The position numbers and the translations under genes were made by a program. A stretch of DNA of 64,000 nt. It comes from Mycobacteroides sp. LB1 (GTDB taxonomy: Bacteria; Actinomycetota; Actinomycetes; Mycobacteriales; Mycobacteriaceae). The stretch is taken from the NCBI RefSeq assembly GCF_013449725.1, contig NZ_JACCFF010000002.1:62001-126000 (forward strand), written 5' to 3'. The notes under the pieces are model-generated. The model saw only the letters and a list, made by a program, of their open reading frames with translations. It made no database searches and was not told the origin of the DNA. Of this stretch, positions 10,374 through 19,128 are shown one piece after another. Position 1 is the first letter of the stretch, and every line of letters begins with the position of its first letter.

Positions 10374-12491
10374 TCAGATTCGGGGTGATTGGGCCGCCGC
10401 GATGGACCTTTCGGCGGCCGCGGCTACTGCATCTGGGGTGAAACCGAACTCACGGAACAACGTCTTGTCGTCGGCGGAAGCTCCGAAATGCTCCAGCGAG
10501 ACGATCTGCCCGGCGTCGCCGACGAACTTGTACCAGCCCTGCGCGATTCCGGCTTCCACGGCCACCCGGGCCCGCACAGTCGGGGGCAGCACGCTGTCGC
10601 GGTACTGCTGTGGCTGCGACTCGAACCATTCCACACAGGGGAACGACACCACGGAGGCTTGAATTCCCTTGCCGGCCAGAATCTTCTTTGCCTCGACGGC
10701 AAGCTGCAGTTCTGAGCCGGTGCCGATGAGGATGACATCGGGGGTGCCGTCGGCCGCGTCGAGTACGTAGGCGCCCTTGGCGACGCCGTCGCGACTGGTG
10801 CCTTCCAGGATCGGCACACCCTGCCGGGTAAGCGCCAAACCGACTGGGCCGGTGCTGGATCGACGTTCCAGGACCGTCGCCCAGGCGTAGGCGGTCTCGT
10901 TCGCGTCACCGGGCCGCACCACCGACAGGTTCGGAATGGCACGCAGCGCGGCGAGATGCTCCACCGGCTGGTGGGTGGGGCCGTCCTCGCCGAGGCCGAT
11001 CGAGTCGTGTGTCCACACGTAGATCGGATCGATGTTCATCAGCGCGGCCAACCGCACCGCGGGACGCATGTAGTCGGCGAACTGCAGGAATGTTCCGCCG
11101 TACGCGCGGGTGGGTCCGTGCAGCACGATACCGGACAGGATGGAGCCCATCGCGTGCTCGCGGATACCGAAATGCAGTGTGCGACCGTATGGTTGGGCAT
11201 TCCAGTCGGAGGTGGCGATGGCCGTGGGGCCGAAGGAGTCCGCCCCCTTGATGGTGGTGTTGTTACTGCCCGCCAGGTCGGCAGAGCCACCCCACAGCTC
11301 GGGCAGCTTGGCGCCGAGCGCCGACAGCGTGTCGCCGGACGCGGCGCGGGTGGCGATCCCCTTGGAGCCCGGCTCCCACGACGGCAGCTCGGCATCCCAG
11401 CCCTCGGGAAGGGCGCGGGCCTGCAGTCGGTCCAGCAGTGCTTTGCGCTCAGGCTCGCGGGCGGCCCATGCGTCAAAGCCTTTGTCCCACTCGGCATGTG
11501 CCTGCTTGCCGCGCTGCACCAGGCTACGGGTGTGCTCGATGACCTCCGGGGTGACCTCGAACGATTTCTCGGGGTCGAAGCCGAGAATCTTCTTAGTGGC
11601 GGCCACCTCGTCGGCGCCAAGGGCCGAGCCGTGCACGCCGCCGGTGTTCATCTTGGTCGGCGCGGGGTAGCCGATGATGGTGCGGAGCGCGATGAAGGAC
11701 GGCCGATCGGTGACGGCGCGCGCGTTGGCCAGCGCTTCCTCGATGCCGGTGACGTTCTCGCCGCCGACGACGGTCTGCACATGCCAGCCATACGCTTCGT
11801 ACCGGGCGGCGGTGTCCTCGCTCAGTGCGATCTTGGTGTCGTGCTCGATGGAGATCTTGTTGTCATCCCAGATGACGACGAGGTTCCCGAGCTCCTGGGT
11901 GGCGGCCAGCGAGGATGCTTCCGAGGTCACACCCTCTTCGATATCGCCGTCGGAGGCGATGACGTAGATGTGGTGGTCGAACGGACTGGTGCCGGGGGCG
12001 GCATCGGGGTCGAAGAGACCGCGCTCGTACCGCGAAGCCATTGCCATGCCGACCGCCGAGGCCAGGCCCTGACCGAGCGGGCCGGTGGTGATCTCGACAC
12101 CCTTGGTGTGGTGCCATTCGGGGTGCCCCGGGGTCAGCGACCCCCAGGTGCGCAGGGCCTCGATATCGGAGAGCTCTAGGCCGAAACCGCCCAAGTACAG
12201 CTGTATGTACAGGGTCAGGCTGCTGTGGCCGCAAGACAGCACGAACCGGTCACGCCCAATCCAGGTGGTGTCACTGGGGTCGTGGCGCAATTGGCGCTGG
12301 AACAGCGTGTACGCCACGGGGGCGAGGCTCATCGCGGTGCCGGGATGGCCGTTACCGACCTTCTGCACGGCATCTGCGGCCAGTACCCGGGCGGTGTCCA
12401 CCGCACGCGAGTCCAGGTCTGTCCAGTCATCCGGGTGGTCGGCCCGGGTGAGAGATGGGATATCGGTCGGGATCTCGTCGATCGCGGTCAC
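10374..12491 (-). CDS. tkt: Transketolase
   Basis: 705 residues from the GTG at 12491 (VTAIDEIP), which gives a length and N-terminus like other mycobacterial transketolases; the frame is open to 12638, but that extension has no family character. It transfers two-carbon ketol units with thiamine diphosphate. Motifs: GNGHPGTAMSLAP, SDGDIEEGVTSEAS (GDG-type ThDP/Mg2+ binding), HDSIGLGEDGPTHQPVEHL (pyrimidine-domain Glu region). First gene of the pentose-phosphate operon, divergent from ctaB. Confidence 0.95.
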   Translation of the reverse strand: MTAIDEIPTDIPSLTRADHPDDWTDLDSRAVDTARVLAADAVQKVGNGHPGTAMSLAPVAYTLFQRQLRHDPSDTTWIGRDRFVLSCGHSSLTLYIQLYLGGFGLELSDIEALRTWGSLTPGHPEWHHTKGVEITTGPLGQGLASAVGMAMASRYERGLFDPDAAPGTSPFDHHIYVIASDGDIEEGVTSEASSLAATQELGNLVVIWDDNKISIEHDTKIALSEDTAARYEAYGWHVQTVVGGENVTGIEEALANARAVTDRPSFIALRTIIGYPAPTKMNTGGVHGSALGADEVAATKKILGFDPEKSFEVTPEVIEHTRSLVQRGKQAHAEWDKGFDAWAAREPERKALLDRLQARALPEGWDAELPSWEPGSKGIATRAASGDTLSALGAKLPELWGGSADLAGSNNTTIKGADSFGPTAIATSDWNAQPYGRTLHFGIREHAMGSILSGIVLHGPTRAYGGTFLQFADYMRPAVRLAALMNIDPIYVWTHDSIGLGEDGPTHQPVEHLAALRAIPNLSVVRPGDANETAYAWATVLERRSSTGPVGLALTRQGVPILEGTSRDGVAKGAYVLDAADGTPDVILIGTGSELQLAVEAKKILAGKGIQASVVSFPCVEWFESQPQQYRDSVLPPTVRARVAVEAGIAQGWYKFVGDAGQIVSLEHFGASADDKTLFREFGFTPDAVAAAAERSIAAAQSPRI

Positions 12492-12709
12492 CGGCCCATC
12501 GTAGTGCCGCGGATATCGAGTCGCTCCCTCACCATCGAGTCGCGCTTGGCAGGCCATGTGAGCGCCCGTTGGCGGACAACCTCTGTTCACTTCCGGGCCG
12601 ACCTTGGTTGTCGACACGAGACCCTGTCGGTCTACCATCGTGTGTAGTAGAGCGCTCAGTGCCGCGGGACGGCTGGCTCACCGGATAATTACCCAGGAGG
12701 ATCAGCGCG
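12492..12709. promoter_or_regulatory. Divergent tkt/ctaB promoter region
   Basis: 218 bp between the two starts, holding promoters in both directions. For ctaB a possible pair is TTGTCG (12608-12613) and TACCAT (12633-12638), the latter fitting the loose mycobacterial TANNNT -10 rule, though the 19-bp spacer is long. AGGAGG at 12694-12699 is the ctaB ribosome-binding site. No clear operator palindrome is seen. Confidence 0.45.
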
Positions 12710-13639
12710 GTGCGGATGCGAGTGACGCAGGGCGCGCGTGCTCACGGTCCGTTTCTCTCGACCATCCTCGCGTATATCGCCTTGACGAAGCCGCGGGTTA
12801 TCGAGCTGCTGCTGGTCACCACGATTCCCGCGATGTTGCTCGCGGACCGCGGAACGGTTGCTCCGCTGCTCATCGTGGACACCCTCATCGGCGGGGTCAT
12901 GGCTGCGGCGAGTGCCAACACGCTCAACTGCGTCGTGGACGCCGATATCGACAAGTTGATGAAGCGCACCGCACGCCGCCCCCTGGCCACTGCTTCAGTG
13001 ACCACCCGCAACGCCCTGGTCTTCGGGATCGCGCTCGGTGTTGGCTCCTTCGCATGGTTGTGGTGGACCTCGAATCTGCTCTCCGGTGTGCTCGCGGTGG
13101 CCACCATCGCGTTCTATGTCTTCATTTACACGATGGTGCTCAAGCGGCGAACCGCGCAGAACGTGGTGTGGGGCGGGGCCGCTGGCTGCATGCCGGTGAT
13201 GATCGGATGGTCAGCGGTCACCAACACGATTCAGTGGCCGGCACTGGTGATGTTCGCCATCATCTTCTTCTGGACGCCGCCGCATACCTGGGCGCTGGCC
13301 ATGCGTTACAAGGAGGACTACCGCGCTGCGGGTGTCCCGATGCTGCCCGTGATCGCCACCGAGGAGAAGGTCACGAAGCTGATCCTCATCTACACCTGGC
13401 TGACGGTGCTGGCCACGCTGGCGCTGGCCCTGGCTGCGGGTGTCATCTATGCCGTGGTCGCGTTCCTGGCCGGGGCGTGGTTCCTGGCAATGGCACACCA
13501 GCTCTATTCGGGTGTGCGCAAGGGGCAGCCGATCAGACCGCTGCGGCTGTTCCTGCAGTCGAACAACTATCTGGCCGTGGTCTTCTGCGCGCTGGCCGTG
13601 GACTCCGTCGTCGGCTGGCCGACGCTGCTGGGCTACTAG
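12710..13639 (+). CDS. ctaB: Protoheme IX farnesyltransferase (heme o synthase)
   Basis: 309 residues, GTG start with AGGAGG ten bases upstream. A polytopic membrane prenyltransferase (about eight to nine helices) that adds a farnesyl group to heme b to make heme o for cytochrome c oxidase. [23 protein letters not shown] contains the Asp-rich prenyl diphosphate and Mg2+ binding motif and [12 protein letters not shown] is the second conserved loop. CtaA, which converts heme o to heme a, is encoded 2 kb away. The gene ends in a CTAG shared with qor. Confidence 0.97.
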   Translation: MRMRVTQGARAHGPFLSTILAYIALTKPRVIELLLVTTIPAMLLADRGTVAPLLIVDTLIGGVMAAASANTLNCVVDADIDKLMKRTARRPLATASVTTRNALVFGIALGVGSFAWLWWTSNLLSGVLAVATIAFYVFIYTMVLKRRTAQNVVWGGAAGCMPVMIGWSAVTNTIQWPALVMFAIIFFWTPPHTWALAMRYKEDYRAAGVPMLPVIATEEKVTKLILIYTWLTVLATLALALAAGVIYAVVAFLAGAWFLAMAHQLYSGVRKGQPIRPLRLFLQSNNYLAVVFCALAVDSVVGWPTLLGY

Positions 13640-14613
13640 GGCACCAGCACAACCGACCCGGTGGTCTTACGGGCCTCCAGGTCGACATGCGCCTGGGCGG
13701 CCTGATCCAGTGGGTAGCTCGCGCCGACGGTGATCTTCAACGTTCCGCGTGACACCAGATCCAGGACATCGTCGGCGCGCCAGGCGAATTCCTTGGGGGT
13801 CCGGATGAAATGGCCCATGGTGGGCCGGGTCAGCACCGCCGACTTGGCGGTGAGCCGCTGCGGGTCGAAGGGTGGCACCTGACCGCTCGCCGCGCCGTAC
13901 AGGGCAATTAGACCGCGCACCCGAACTGCCGCCAGGCTCGCCTCGAACGTTGACTTGCCTACACCGTCATAGGCGACTGCGACGCCCTCGCCGGAGGTCA
14001 GTTCCTTGATGCGGGCGTCGAATTCGCTCGGATCGTTCGGATCGGGATAGGGCAGCACCTCGGCCGCGCCGGCCTCGCGGGACAGCTTCTCCTTGGCCTC
14101 GCTGGACACTGTGGTGATGACCCGGACACCGCGATAGGTCGCCCACTGGGTCAGCAGCAGGCCCATACCGCCGGCGCCGGCGTGCACCAGCACGGTGTCA
14201 CCGGCGGCGACGGGGTACACCGAGGTGAGCAGGTAATGCGCCGTGATGCCCTGTAGCAGGGCACTCGCCGCGACCTCCGCGGACAGCGCTTCGGGCACTT
14301 TCGCGGTGAAATCAGCTGGTGCGGTGGTCAATTCGGCGTAGCCCCAGGCCGCTACCGGTGTGGTGACACGGTCTCCGGGGACCAGGCTCTCGACACCCTC
14401 GCCGACGGCGCTCACCACCCCGCTGACCTCGGATCCCGGGATGTGGGGGAGCGGGGCGGCGTAGCTGCCGTTGCGTAGGTAGATATCGCGGAAGTTGACT
14501 CCCACCGCGTCGACGTCGATGAGCACCTCACCGGGGCCGGGCGTCGGACCGCTCTTCTCGACGAGGGTGAGGACCTCGGGTCCTCCGGTCACGGGCACTT
14601 CGATGGCACGCAT
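13636..14613 (-). CDS. qor: NADPH:quinone oxidoreductase (zeta-crystallin-like)
   Basis: 325 residues from the ATG at 14613 (MRAIEVP); the open frame upstream lacks similarity. Medium-chain dehydrogenase/reductase fold without the structural zinc cysteines: [12 protein letters not shown] and [12 protein letters not shown] near the N-terminus, [18 protein letters not shown] as the NADPH-binding Rossmann motif around residue 145. It probably reduces quinones with one electron. Same place as the qor-like gene near ctaB in M. tuberculosis. The divergent 109-bp spacer holds a perfect 19-bp inverted repeat. Confidence 0.92.
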   Translation of the reverse strand: MRAIEVPVTGGPEVLTLVEKSGPTPGPGEVLIDVDAVGVNFRDIYLRNGSYAAPLPHIPGSEVSGVVSAVGEGVESLVPGDRVTTPVAAWGYAELTTAPADFTAKVPEALSAEVAASALLQGITAHYLLTSVYPVAAGDTVLVHAGAGGMGLLLTQWATYRGVRVITTVSSEAKEKLSREAGAAEVLPYPDPNDPSEFDARIKELTSGEGVAVAYDGVGKSTFEASLAAVRVRGLIALYGAASGQVPPFDPQRLTAKSAVLTRPTMGHFIRTPKEFAWRADDVLDLVSRGTLKITVGASYPLDQAAQAHVDLEARKTTGSVVLVP

Positions 14614-14654
14614 GGGAACCAGTATCCCTGGGCATCGCGTGTGCGGGCCTTCGC

Positions 14655-14710
14655 CGAGTGTGAAGCCATGGCGAAAAATCAGCCGATATTCCGCCATGGC
14701 TTCACACTCG
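14655..14710. repeat. Perfect 19-bp inverted repeat between qor and the divergent small gene
   Basis: CGAGTGTGAAGCCATGGCG at 14655-14673 is exactly complementary to 14692-14710, with an 18-nt spacer. The right arm ends one base before the GGAG of the rightward gene's ribosome-binding site (14712-14716), so a transcript would carry a strong hairpin just before it. It could act as an operator, an mRNA structure or a small mobile repeat. Confidence 0.85.
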
Positions 14711-14722
14711 CGGAGGTATCTG

Positions 14723-15070
14723 ATGGTGGCCACGTACTCTCTGGGTATGACCGACGAAGCCAAGCTGGACGCGAAGGTGTCCGTTCCGTCGACCGTGCAC
14801 CGCGCGTTGACTGCCTTCGTGAAGGCGCACCACATGCCCACCAAGGCGGTGCTGCAGCGCATCGGGCAGGCGGGTGTCCGGATTACCCTCGTCGGGGCCG
14901 ATGGGATTCTTGGTGATCAGGTGGTCACCGACCTCGCGACCGCGCATGCCGCGGTGGCGGCCGTCGAAGGCATCGAGGCCGTCGAGGAGTGGGACCGCGA
15001 ACTGGTCAGCACCGCTAACCCGGCACCGGGTCACGTCAAGAAGATGGCCGGGTGGGTCGCCCGGACGTAA
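14723..15070 (+). CDS. Conserved small protein, function unknown
   Basis: 115 residues from the ATG at 14723, chosen for the GGAGG seven bases before it; ATG at 14747 (MTDEAKLD) is the alternative. No signal peptide or membrane helix. An N-terminal helical part (STVHRALTAFVKAHHMPTKAVLQRIG) followed by an alpha/beta part with two acidic helices. I recognise no catalytic motif. It overlaps the ATP-grasp-like gene by 19 bp, suggesting an operon. A perfect hairpin just upstream may control it. Confidence 0.7.
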   Translation: MVATYSLGMTDEAKLDAKVSVPSTVHRALTAFVKAHHMPTKAVLQRIGQAGVRITLVGADGILGDQVVTDLATAHAAVAAVEGIEAVEEWDRELVSTANPAPGHVKKMAGWVART

Positions 15071-16017
15071 GGCTGGGACGGCCGGATATCTTCCATCCGC
15101 GCATCGTTCTGGCCGGTTGCCCGCAGCTCGTCTCCGGTGACGGTGACGACGCCGAACTTGTTGCTGCCCTGCGTGCTCGTGATCTACACGCCCGTTGGCT
15201 TTCCTGGGACGATCCCGATATTGCACAGGCAGATCTGGTGATTCTACGTGCGACGTGGGACTACCCCGAACGCCTGGATGAATTTCTGCAATGGGTCGGA
15301 TCGGTCCGCAATGTACTCAACCCGCTGCCGGTGGTGCGCTGGAACACTGATAAGCGCTACCTGAATGACCTTGCCGCAGTGGGTATCCCGACGGTACCGA
15401 GCATATTCTTCGCTCCCGATGAGGCGATCGTCCTGCCTGATGGGGAACTGGTGATCAAGCCCGCGGTGGCCGGCGGATCCCGCGGTGCGGGCCGCTTCAC
15501 CTGCCCGGAGGCCGCGCGCAATCACGCGGAGGGGCTCCAGGATGAAGGCCGCACCGTGCTGATTCAGCCGTACGATTTGCGGGTCGATCACCACGGTGAG
15601 ACAGCGCTGGTCTTCCTCAATGGCGAACCGTCGCATGCCTTTACCAAGGGGGCGCTGTTGCCTCCGCCGGGTACTGCGGCCGATGTCGACGAGTCGGGAC
15701 TATTCCATTCCGAGCGGTTGGCGCCCGTCAAGCCATCCTCGGCGTTGTGGAAGCTTGGTGCGGCGGCGCTGGCCGCGGCCGCGACGAAGTGCCGTGTCGC
15801 GATGACCGATCTGTTGTACGCGCGCGTTGACGTGATCGGCGGTGTGAGCGATGACGATCCGCGGCTGCTGGAGCTTGAGTTGGTCGAGCCGTCTCTGGGC
15901 TGGCGCCAGCTGGAGACCGAGGAGCGTGATCTCGCGCAACGAAAGTTCGTGATCGGTGTCGAAGATGCGTTAGAGCGCTTGGGCCTGGGCCCGCTTGGGC
16001 AGCACGGACGCAGCTAG
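15052..16017 (+). CDS. ATP-grasp-like protein
   Basis: 321 residues from the GTG at 15052, overlapping the previous gene. ILRATWDYPERLDEFLQW near residue 65, PVVRWNTDKRYLNDL, and LVIKPAVAGGSRGAGRF near residue 140 (ATP-binding loop with Lys) are the pattern of RimK/DcsG-type ATP-grasp ligases; ELELVEPSLGW near the end fits the metal-binding part. The family joins a carboxylate to an amine or thiol with ATP; the substrate is unknown. A homologue appears to occupy the same place between qor and ctaA in M. tuberculosis. Its last 48 bases run antisense to the end of ctaA. Confidence 0.75.
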   Translation: MGRPDVRLGRPDIFHPRIVLAGCPQLVSGDGDDAELVAALRARDLHARWLSWDDPDIAQADLVILRATWDYPERLDEFLQWVGSVRNVLNPLPVVRWNTDKRYLNDLAAVGIPTVPSIFFAPDEAIVLPDGELVIKPAVAGGSRGAGRFTCPEAARNHAEGLQDEGRTVLIQPYDLRVDHHGETALVFLNGEPSHAFTKGALLPPPGTAADVDESGLFHSERLAPVKPSSALWKLGAAALAAAATKCRVAMTDLLYARVDVIGGVSDDDPRLLELELVEPSLGWRQLETEERDLAQRKFVIGVEDALERLGLGPLGQHGRS

Positions 16018-16956
16018 CGCCGGGGTAGTCAGCGCCGCCCACAGGGCCGCGGTGGCCGCGGTGCACGCGGCCGCACCTGCGACGTGAACTGCGACGAGCA
16101 CCGCGGGCACACCGGTATAGAACTGGACCACGCCAACCAGTCCCTGCGCCAGCGTGAGCGCCACCAGCACCGCGAGGCGCATCCAAACACGTCGCGTCGC
16201 GCCGACGGCTGCCAGTCCGAATCCCAGGCCCACCAGCAGCGCCAGGTAGGCAATCAGCAGCGTGCCGTGCAGATGCACCAGCGTGCTGATCTCGACCTGC
16301 AGGCGTGGCACCACGCGCGTAATGCTCTTGTCGCCGGCATGTGGTCCGGCCCCGGTCACCAGCGTTCCGACCACCAGGACCGCGGCCAGGATCACGCCGA
16401 TCAGGGCGGTGAGCCGGCGCAGTGGCGCGGGAGGCGGGGGCACCGTGGGGAGATCGGAATCTATATCGGGCTCACCGACTTTCACGTAGAGCAAGGTGGC
16501 CAGCCACACCATGCCCATCGACACCAGCAGGTGGATTGCGACCGTCCACCACAGCAAGCCAGTCAGCACGGTGATGCCACCGATAACCGCCTGTAGCACC
16601 GTCGAGGCCGGCATCAGCCAGGCGTAGACCAGTACCTCATGGCGGCGGCGCGCGCGCGTCACAGCCAGCACCGCCAGCGCCGCGGTGATAACCACCAGGA
16701 AGCTGATCATCCGATTGCCGAATTCGACGGCTTGGTGGATGCGGGGGACTTCGGCGACGGCGACGGGGGTGAAGCTCCCGGGGAAGCACTGCGGCCAGGT
16801 GGGACACCCGAGGCCGGAGGCGGTGACGCGGACCACGGCGCCGGTGACGGCGATTCCGCCCTGGGTGAGTACGACGGCCGCGGCAATGAGGCGCTGCGTC
16901 CGCAGGCTCGGCATCGGCAGTAGATCGACTACCCGCAGGAACGCCCGATATAACAC
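15970..16956 (-). CDS. ctaA: Heme a synthase
   Basis: 328 residues, GTG start. Eight hydrophobic helices. GAVVRVTASGLGCPTWPQC at about 38-56 and EVPRIHQAVEFGNRM at about 70 carry the conserved Cys pair and heme-ligand His of the COX15/CtaA family; a second His-containing repeat (LVHLHGTLL) lies in the C-terminal half. It oxidises heme o to heme a for the aa3 oxidase and works after CtaB. Its 3' end overlaps the ATP-grasp-like gene by 48 bp. Confidence 0.96.
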   Translation of the reverse strand: MLYRAFLRVVDLLPMPSLRTQRLIAAAVVLTQGGIAVTGAVVRVTASGLGCPTWPQCFPGSFTPVAVAEVPRIHQAVEFGNRMISFLVVITAALAVLAVTRARRRHEVLVYAWLMPASTVLQAVIGGITVLTGLLWWTVAIHLLVSMGMVWLATLLYVKVGEPDIDSDLPTVPPPPAPLRRLTALIGVILAAVLVVGTLVTGAGPHAGDKSITRVVPRLQVEISTLVHLHGTLLIAYLALLVGLGFGLAAVGATRRVWMRLAVLVALTLAQGLVGVVQFYTGVPAVLVAVHVAGAAACTAATAALWAALTTPALAASVLPKRAQAQAL

Positions 16957-17037
16957 GGGCTGAGTCTAGGCCACCGGCAACTACGCCTCGTAGTAATCAC
17001 CGTTGATCCCGTGCGTATGCCCACTTTTGGGGGTGAG

Positions 17038-17067
17038 TGGATTGCTTGACGTTGGATTGCTTGACGT
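17038..17067. repeat. 15-bp perfect tandem duplication with two TTGACG boxes
   Basis: TGGATTGCTTGACGT occurs twice without a gap (17038-17052, 17053-17067). Each copy contains TTGACG, a good -35 hexamer. The second is 17 bp before AATCCT, which overlaps the operator-like repeats. It is part of the promoter of the MpaB-family gene. Confidence 0.8.
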
Positions 17068-17083
17068 AAGCAGTCCGGTAGTG

Positions 17084-17124
17084 AATCCTACTCCGTGTAT
17101 GAAAATCCTACGCCGCGTAGGATT
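17084..17124. promoter_or_regulatory. Two operator-like palindromes before the MpaB-family gene
   Basis: A near-perfect 21-bp palindrome at 17104-17124 (AATCCTACG, 3-bp centre, CGTAGGATT) is preceded by a degenerate copy starting at 17084 (AATCCTACtCCGtGTA). The two starts are exactly 20 bp, about two helical turns, apart. The sites lie over the likely -10 region and up to 25 bp before the start codon, a typical place for repression by a TetR-family protein such as the one encoded two genes downstream. Confidence 0.7.
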
Positions 17125-17148
17125 ACTGGTGCAGAAGGAGCGGGCCTG

Positions 17149-18222
17149 GTGAGCGTGATCCGGGAGTGGCTGTCATTACCGAAGGTTGAACCCGCTGAGG
17201 ACTACGGCTTCTTCGGTCCAGAGTCGGTGTCATGGCGTGTGTGGAGCTACCCGACGTCCCTGTCCATTGGATTTCAGCGCGCCGTGGTGATCGAGGAACT
17301 CGATCCCGGATTGATTGCTGCCGTGGATAAGACGCATGAGATCTATTCGCGGCCACGGACTCGTTATGACCGCACCTTGCGGTATTTCGCGATGGTGGCC
17401 TTTGACGACAGCAGATCGACGGCCAAGGCGGCCGATGTACTGGTAAAAATTCATTCCAAGGCCATCGGCGTCGATCCGGTCACCGGCGAGAACTATGACG
17501 CGAACAATCCAGCATCGCAGTTGTGGATTCACCTCACGGCCTGGCATTCGATACTCCTCGCCTACGAAAAGTACGGTCCAGGGCGGCTTTCCGATTGGGA
17601 AGAGGAACAGTTCTGGACTGAATGCGCCCGCGCGGCCGAATTGCAGACGTGCGACCCAGACGATGTTCCCCGAACTCGTGAGGGTGTACGCGAGTACTTC
17701 GAAATGATGCGGCCGCATCTCATCGGTTCTGATATCGCCCGGCAGGCGATGCGGCACCTGCTCAGCGCCGAGGTGATGCTGCCGCCAATGCCACTGCTGT
17801 TGCGGCCATTCACCAAGGTGATCACCTGGTTTCTGCGCCGCGGCACACTGGCGACCATGCCTCGGTGGATGCGGGAGATGGCCGGGTTAGGCGTCGGTCC
17901 TGTGCTGGACGCAATGATCGTCCCACTCCTGAGCGCGTCATTCACCGCAATCAGCATGAGTAAGCGGCTGCAATTGATTCTGCTCCGGCTGATCTCACCC
18001 GGCACAGTGCCGATCGGCGCTCGTGTTCTGCTGTCCGTGCCGCCGAAGAGCTCAATCACCATGACACCCAGGCAAGCTCAGGAACGCTACGGCTATGAGA
18101 TGCCCAGCCGGGCGCACCGAGAACTCCGGGAAAGGCAGAAAGCCCGTGTTTTTGGGGAAGGGCAAGTCCCCAGCGATGAGGGAATTAGAGAGTCCGAGCC
18201 GATTCTCGGCACTGTTGGATGA
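17149..18222 (+). CDS. Oxygenase MpaB family protein (DUF2236)
   Basis: 357 residues from the GTG at 17149, chosen for AAGGAG eight bases upstream and because earlier codons lie in the operator. FFGPESVSWRVWSYPTSLSIG near the start, the DRTLRYFAMVAF region, and the WIHLTAWHSILLAYEKYG block match the DUF2236/MpaB family, related to heme-dependent latex-clearing (rubber) oxygenases and the fungal MpaB; some members cleave C=C bonds in lipids or terpenoids. A hydrophobic patch (around 220-300) suggests membrane contact. First gene of a likely three-gene operon with a tiny membrane protein and TetR. Confidence 0.8.
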   Translation: MSVIREWLSLPKVEPAEDYGFFGPESVSWRVWSYPTSLSIGFQRAVVIEELDPGLIAAVDKTHEIYSRPRTRYDRTLRYFAMVAFDDSRSTAKAADVLVKIHSKAIGVDPVTGENYDANNPASQLWIHLTAWHSILLAYEKYGPGRLSDWEEEQFWTECARAAELQTCDPDDVPRTREGVREYFEMMRPHLIGSDIARQAMRHLLSAEVMLPPMPLLLRPFTKVITWFLRRGTLATMPRWMREMAGLGVGPVLDAMIVPLLSASFTAISMSKRLQLILLRLISPGTVPIGARVLLSVPPKSSITMTPRQAQERYGYEMPSRAHRELRERQKARVFGEGQVPSDEGIRESEPILGTVG

Positions 18223-18239
18223 TTCAGAAGGAGCACACC

Positions 18240-18455
18240 GTGATCAAGGACCTGCTTGACCGTCAACTGAGCATCCGCCAGCTTGTCTATCTGGCCCTCG
18301 TCATTGGGGTGCCGTACTTCGTGATCGGGCTGATTTGGGCAATAACCCATCACGACCATCTCGAACAGCTCACCGGATTGGACAAGCTCTTCTCTATGCT
18401 GGGGGAAATCGTCGCCTGGCCGGTGCTCATCATTGCCAACGTGTATCTGCAGTAG
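18240..18455 (+). CDS. Small membrane protein of the MpaB operon
   Basis: 71 residues from the GTG at 18240 (AAGGAG four bases upstream); an ATG 21 bases earlier overlaps the previous stop. Two hydrophobic helices, roughly 13-37 (LVYLALVIGVPYFVIGLIWA) and 50-70, joined by a His/Asp-rich loop. No known domain. Short membrane proteins next to DUF2236 genes recur in mycobacteria, so it may anchor or assist the oxygenase; this is inference. Confidence 0.7.
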   Translation: MIKDLLDRQLSIRQLVYLALVIGVPYFVIGLIWAITHHDHLEQLTGLDKLFSMLGEIVAWPVLIIANVYLQ

Positions 18456-18555
18456 CCGGGCCAGCTTTTAGGAGGTCACTGTCGCTGCACCGCCAGTCTC
18501 GACGAACCCGCGCGCCCGGGCCGAACATCTCGGACCGGAGCGGAGGCGGGCGCAG

Positions 18556-19119
18556 GTGCTGGATACAGCCCTGGAGATCACGGCTGAGCAGGGTGTGGCG
18601 AATGTGACGATGGCTGCCATCGCCACTCGTATGGGTGTGACCCGTCCCGTTGTCTATGCCTGCTACAGCGGACGAGGTGAGGTGCTGATGCAACTGCTGG
18701 AGCGCGAGACGTATCTGGCCCTCACGAGCCTGCGTGCCATCCTTCCGCCGCAGCGGACGGGCTCCATTGAGCAGATGTTTGTCGACGGATTCGGCGCCCT
18801 GCTCGCCGATGTCACCGAGCGTCCGGCATCATGGCAGATTATCGTCGCAGCGCAGGCAGATCCTGTTCTGGCCGAGGCCATTACGCAGGGCCGGGCGCAG
18901 ATCCGGGCACAGATATGCGATGTTATGCGTCCCCTGCTGCAGCGGTGGCAGGTCCGCGATATCGACCTCGTTCTGCCCCCGCTGATGGACACACTCCTGT
19001 CGATCAGCGAAGGAGCCATCCGGTTGATGCTTGGTCCCGAGCCGCAGTGGACCGCCACGGACCTAGCCGAAATCGTCGGTCGGGCCGCATACCGGGCATT
19101 ACGAGCCACTCCTCGCTGA
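18556..19119 (+). CDS. TetR-family transcriptional regulator
   Basis: 187 residues from the GTG at 18556, which has GGAGG nine bases upstream. The helix-turn-helix is NVTMAAIATRMGVTRPVVYACYSGRGEVL, near residues 16-44. The in-frame sequence from 18481 also looks like a natural TetR N-terminus (RARAEHLGPERRRAQ) and lies five bases after a perfect AGGAGG, but begins with GTC rather than a normal start. It probably controls the operon through the palindromes at 17084-17124. The ligand domain shows no diagnostic motif. Confidence 0.85.
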   Translation: MLDTALEITAEQGVANVTMAAIATRMGVTRPVVYACYSGRGEVLMQLLERETYLALTSLRAILPPQRTGSIEQMFVDGFGALLADVTERPASWQIIVAAQADPVLAEAITQGRAQIRAQICDVMRPLLQRWQVRDIDLVLPPLMDTLLSISEGAIRLMLGPEPQWTATDLAEIVGRAAYRALRATPR

Positions 19120-19128
19120 ATCCACCAT

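Noticed and set aside
10956..12179. Long plus-strand open frame opposite tkt
   Set aside because: Antisense shadow of transketolase, without recognisable domain or start signal.
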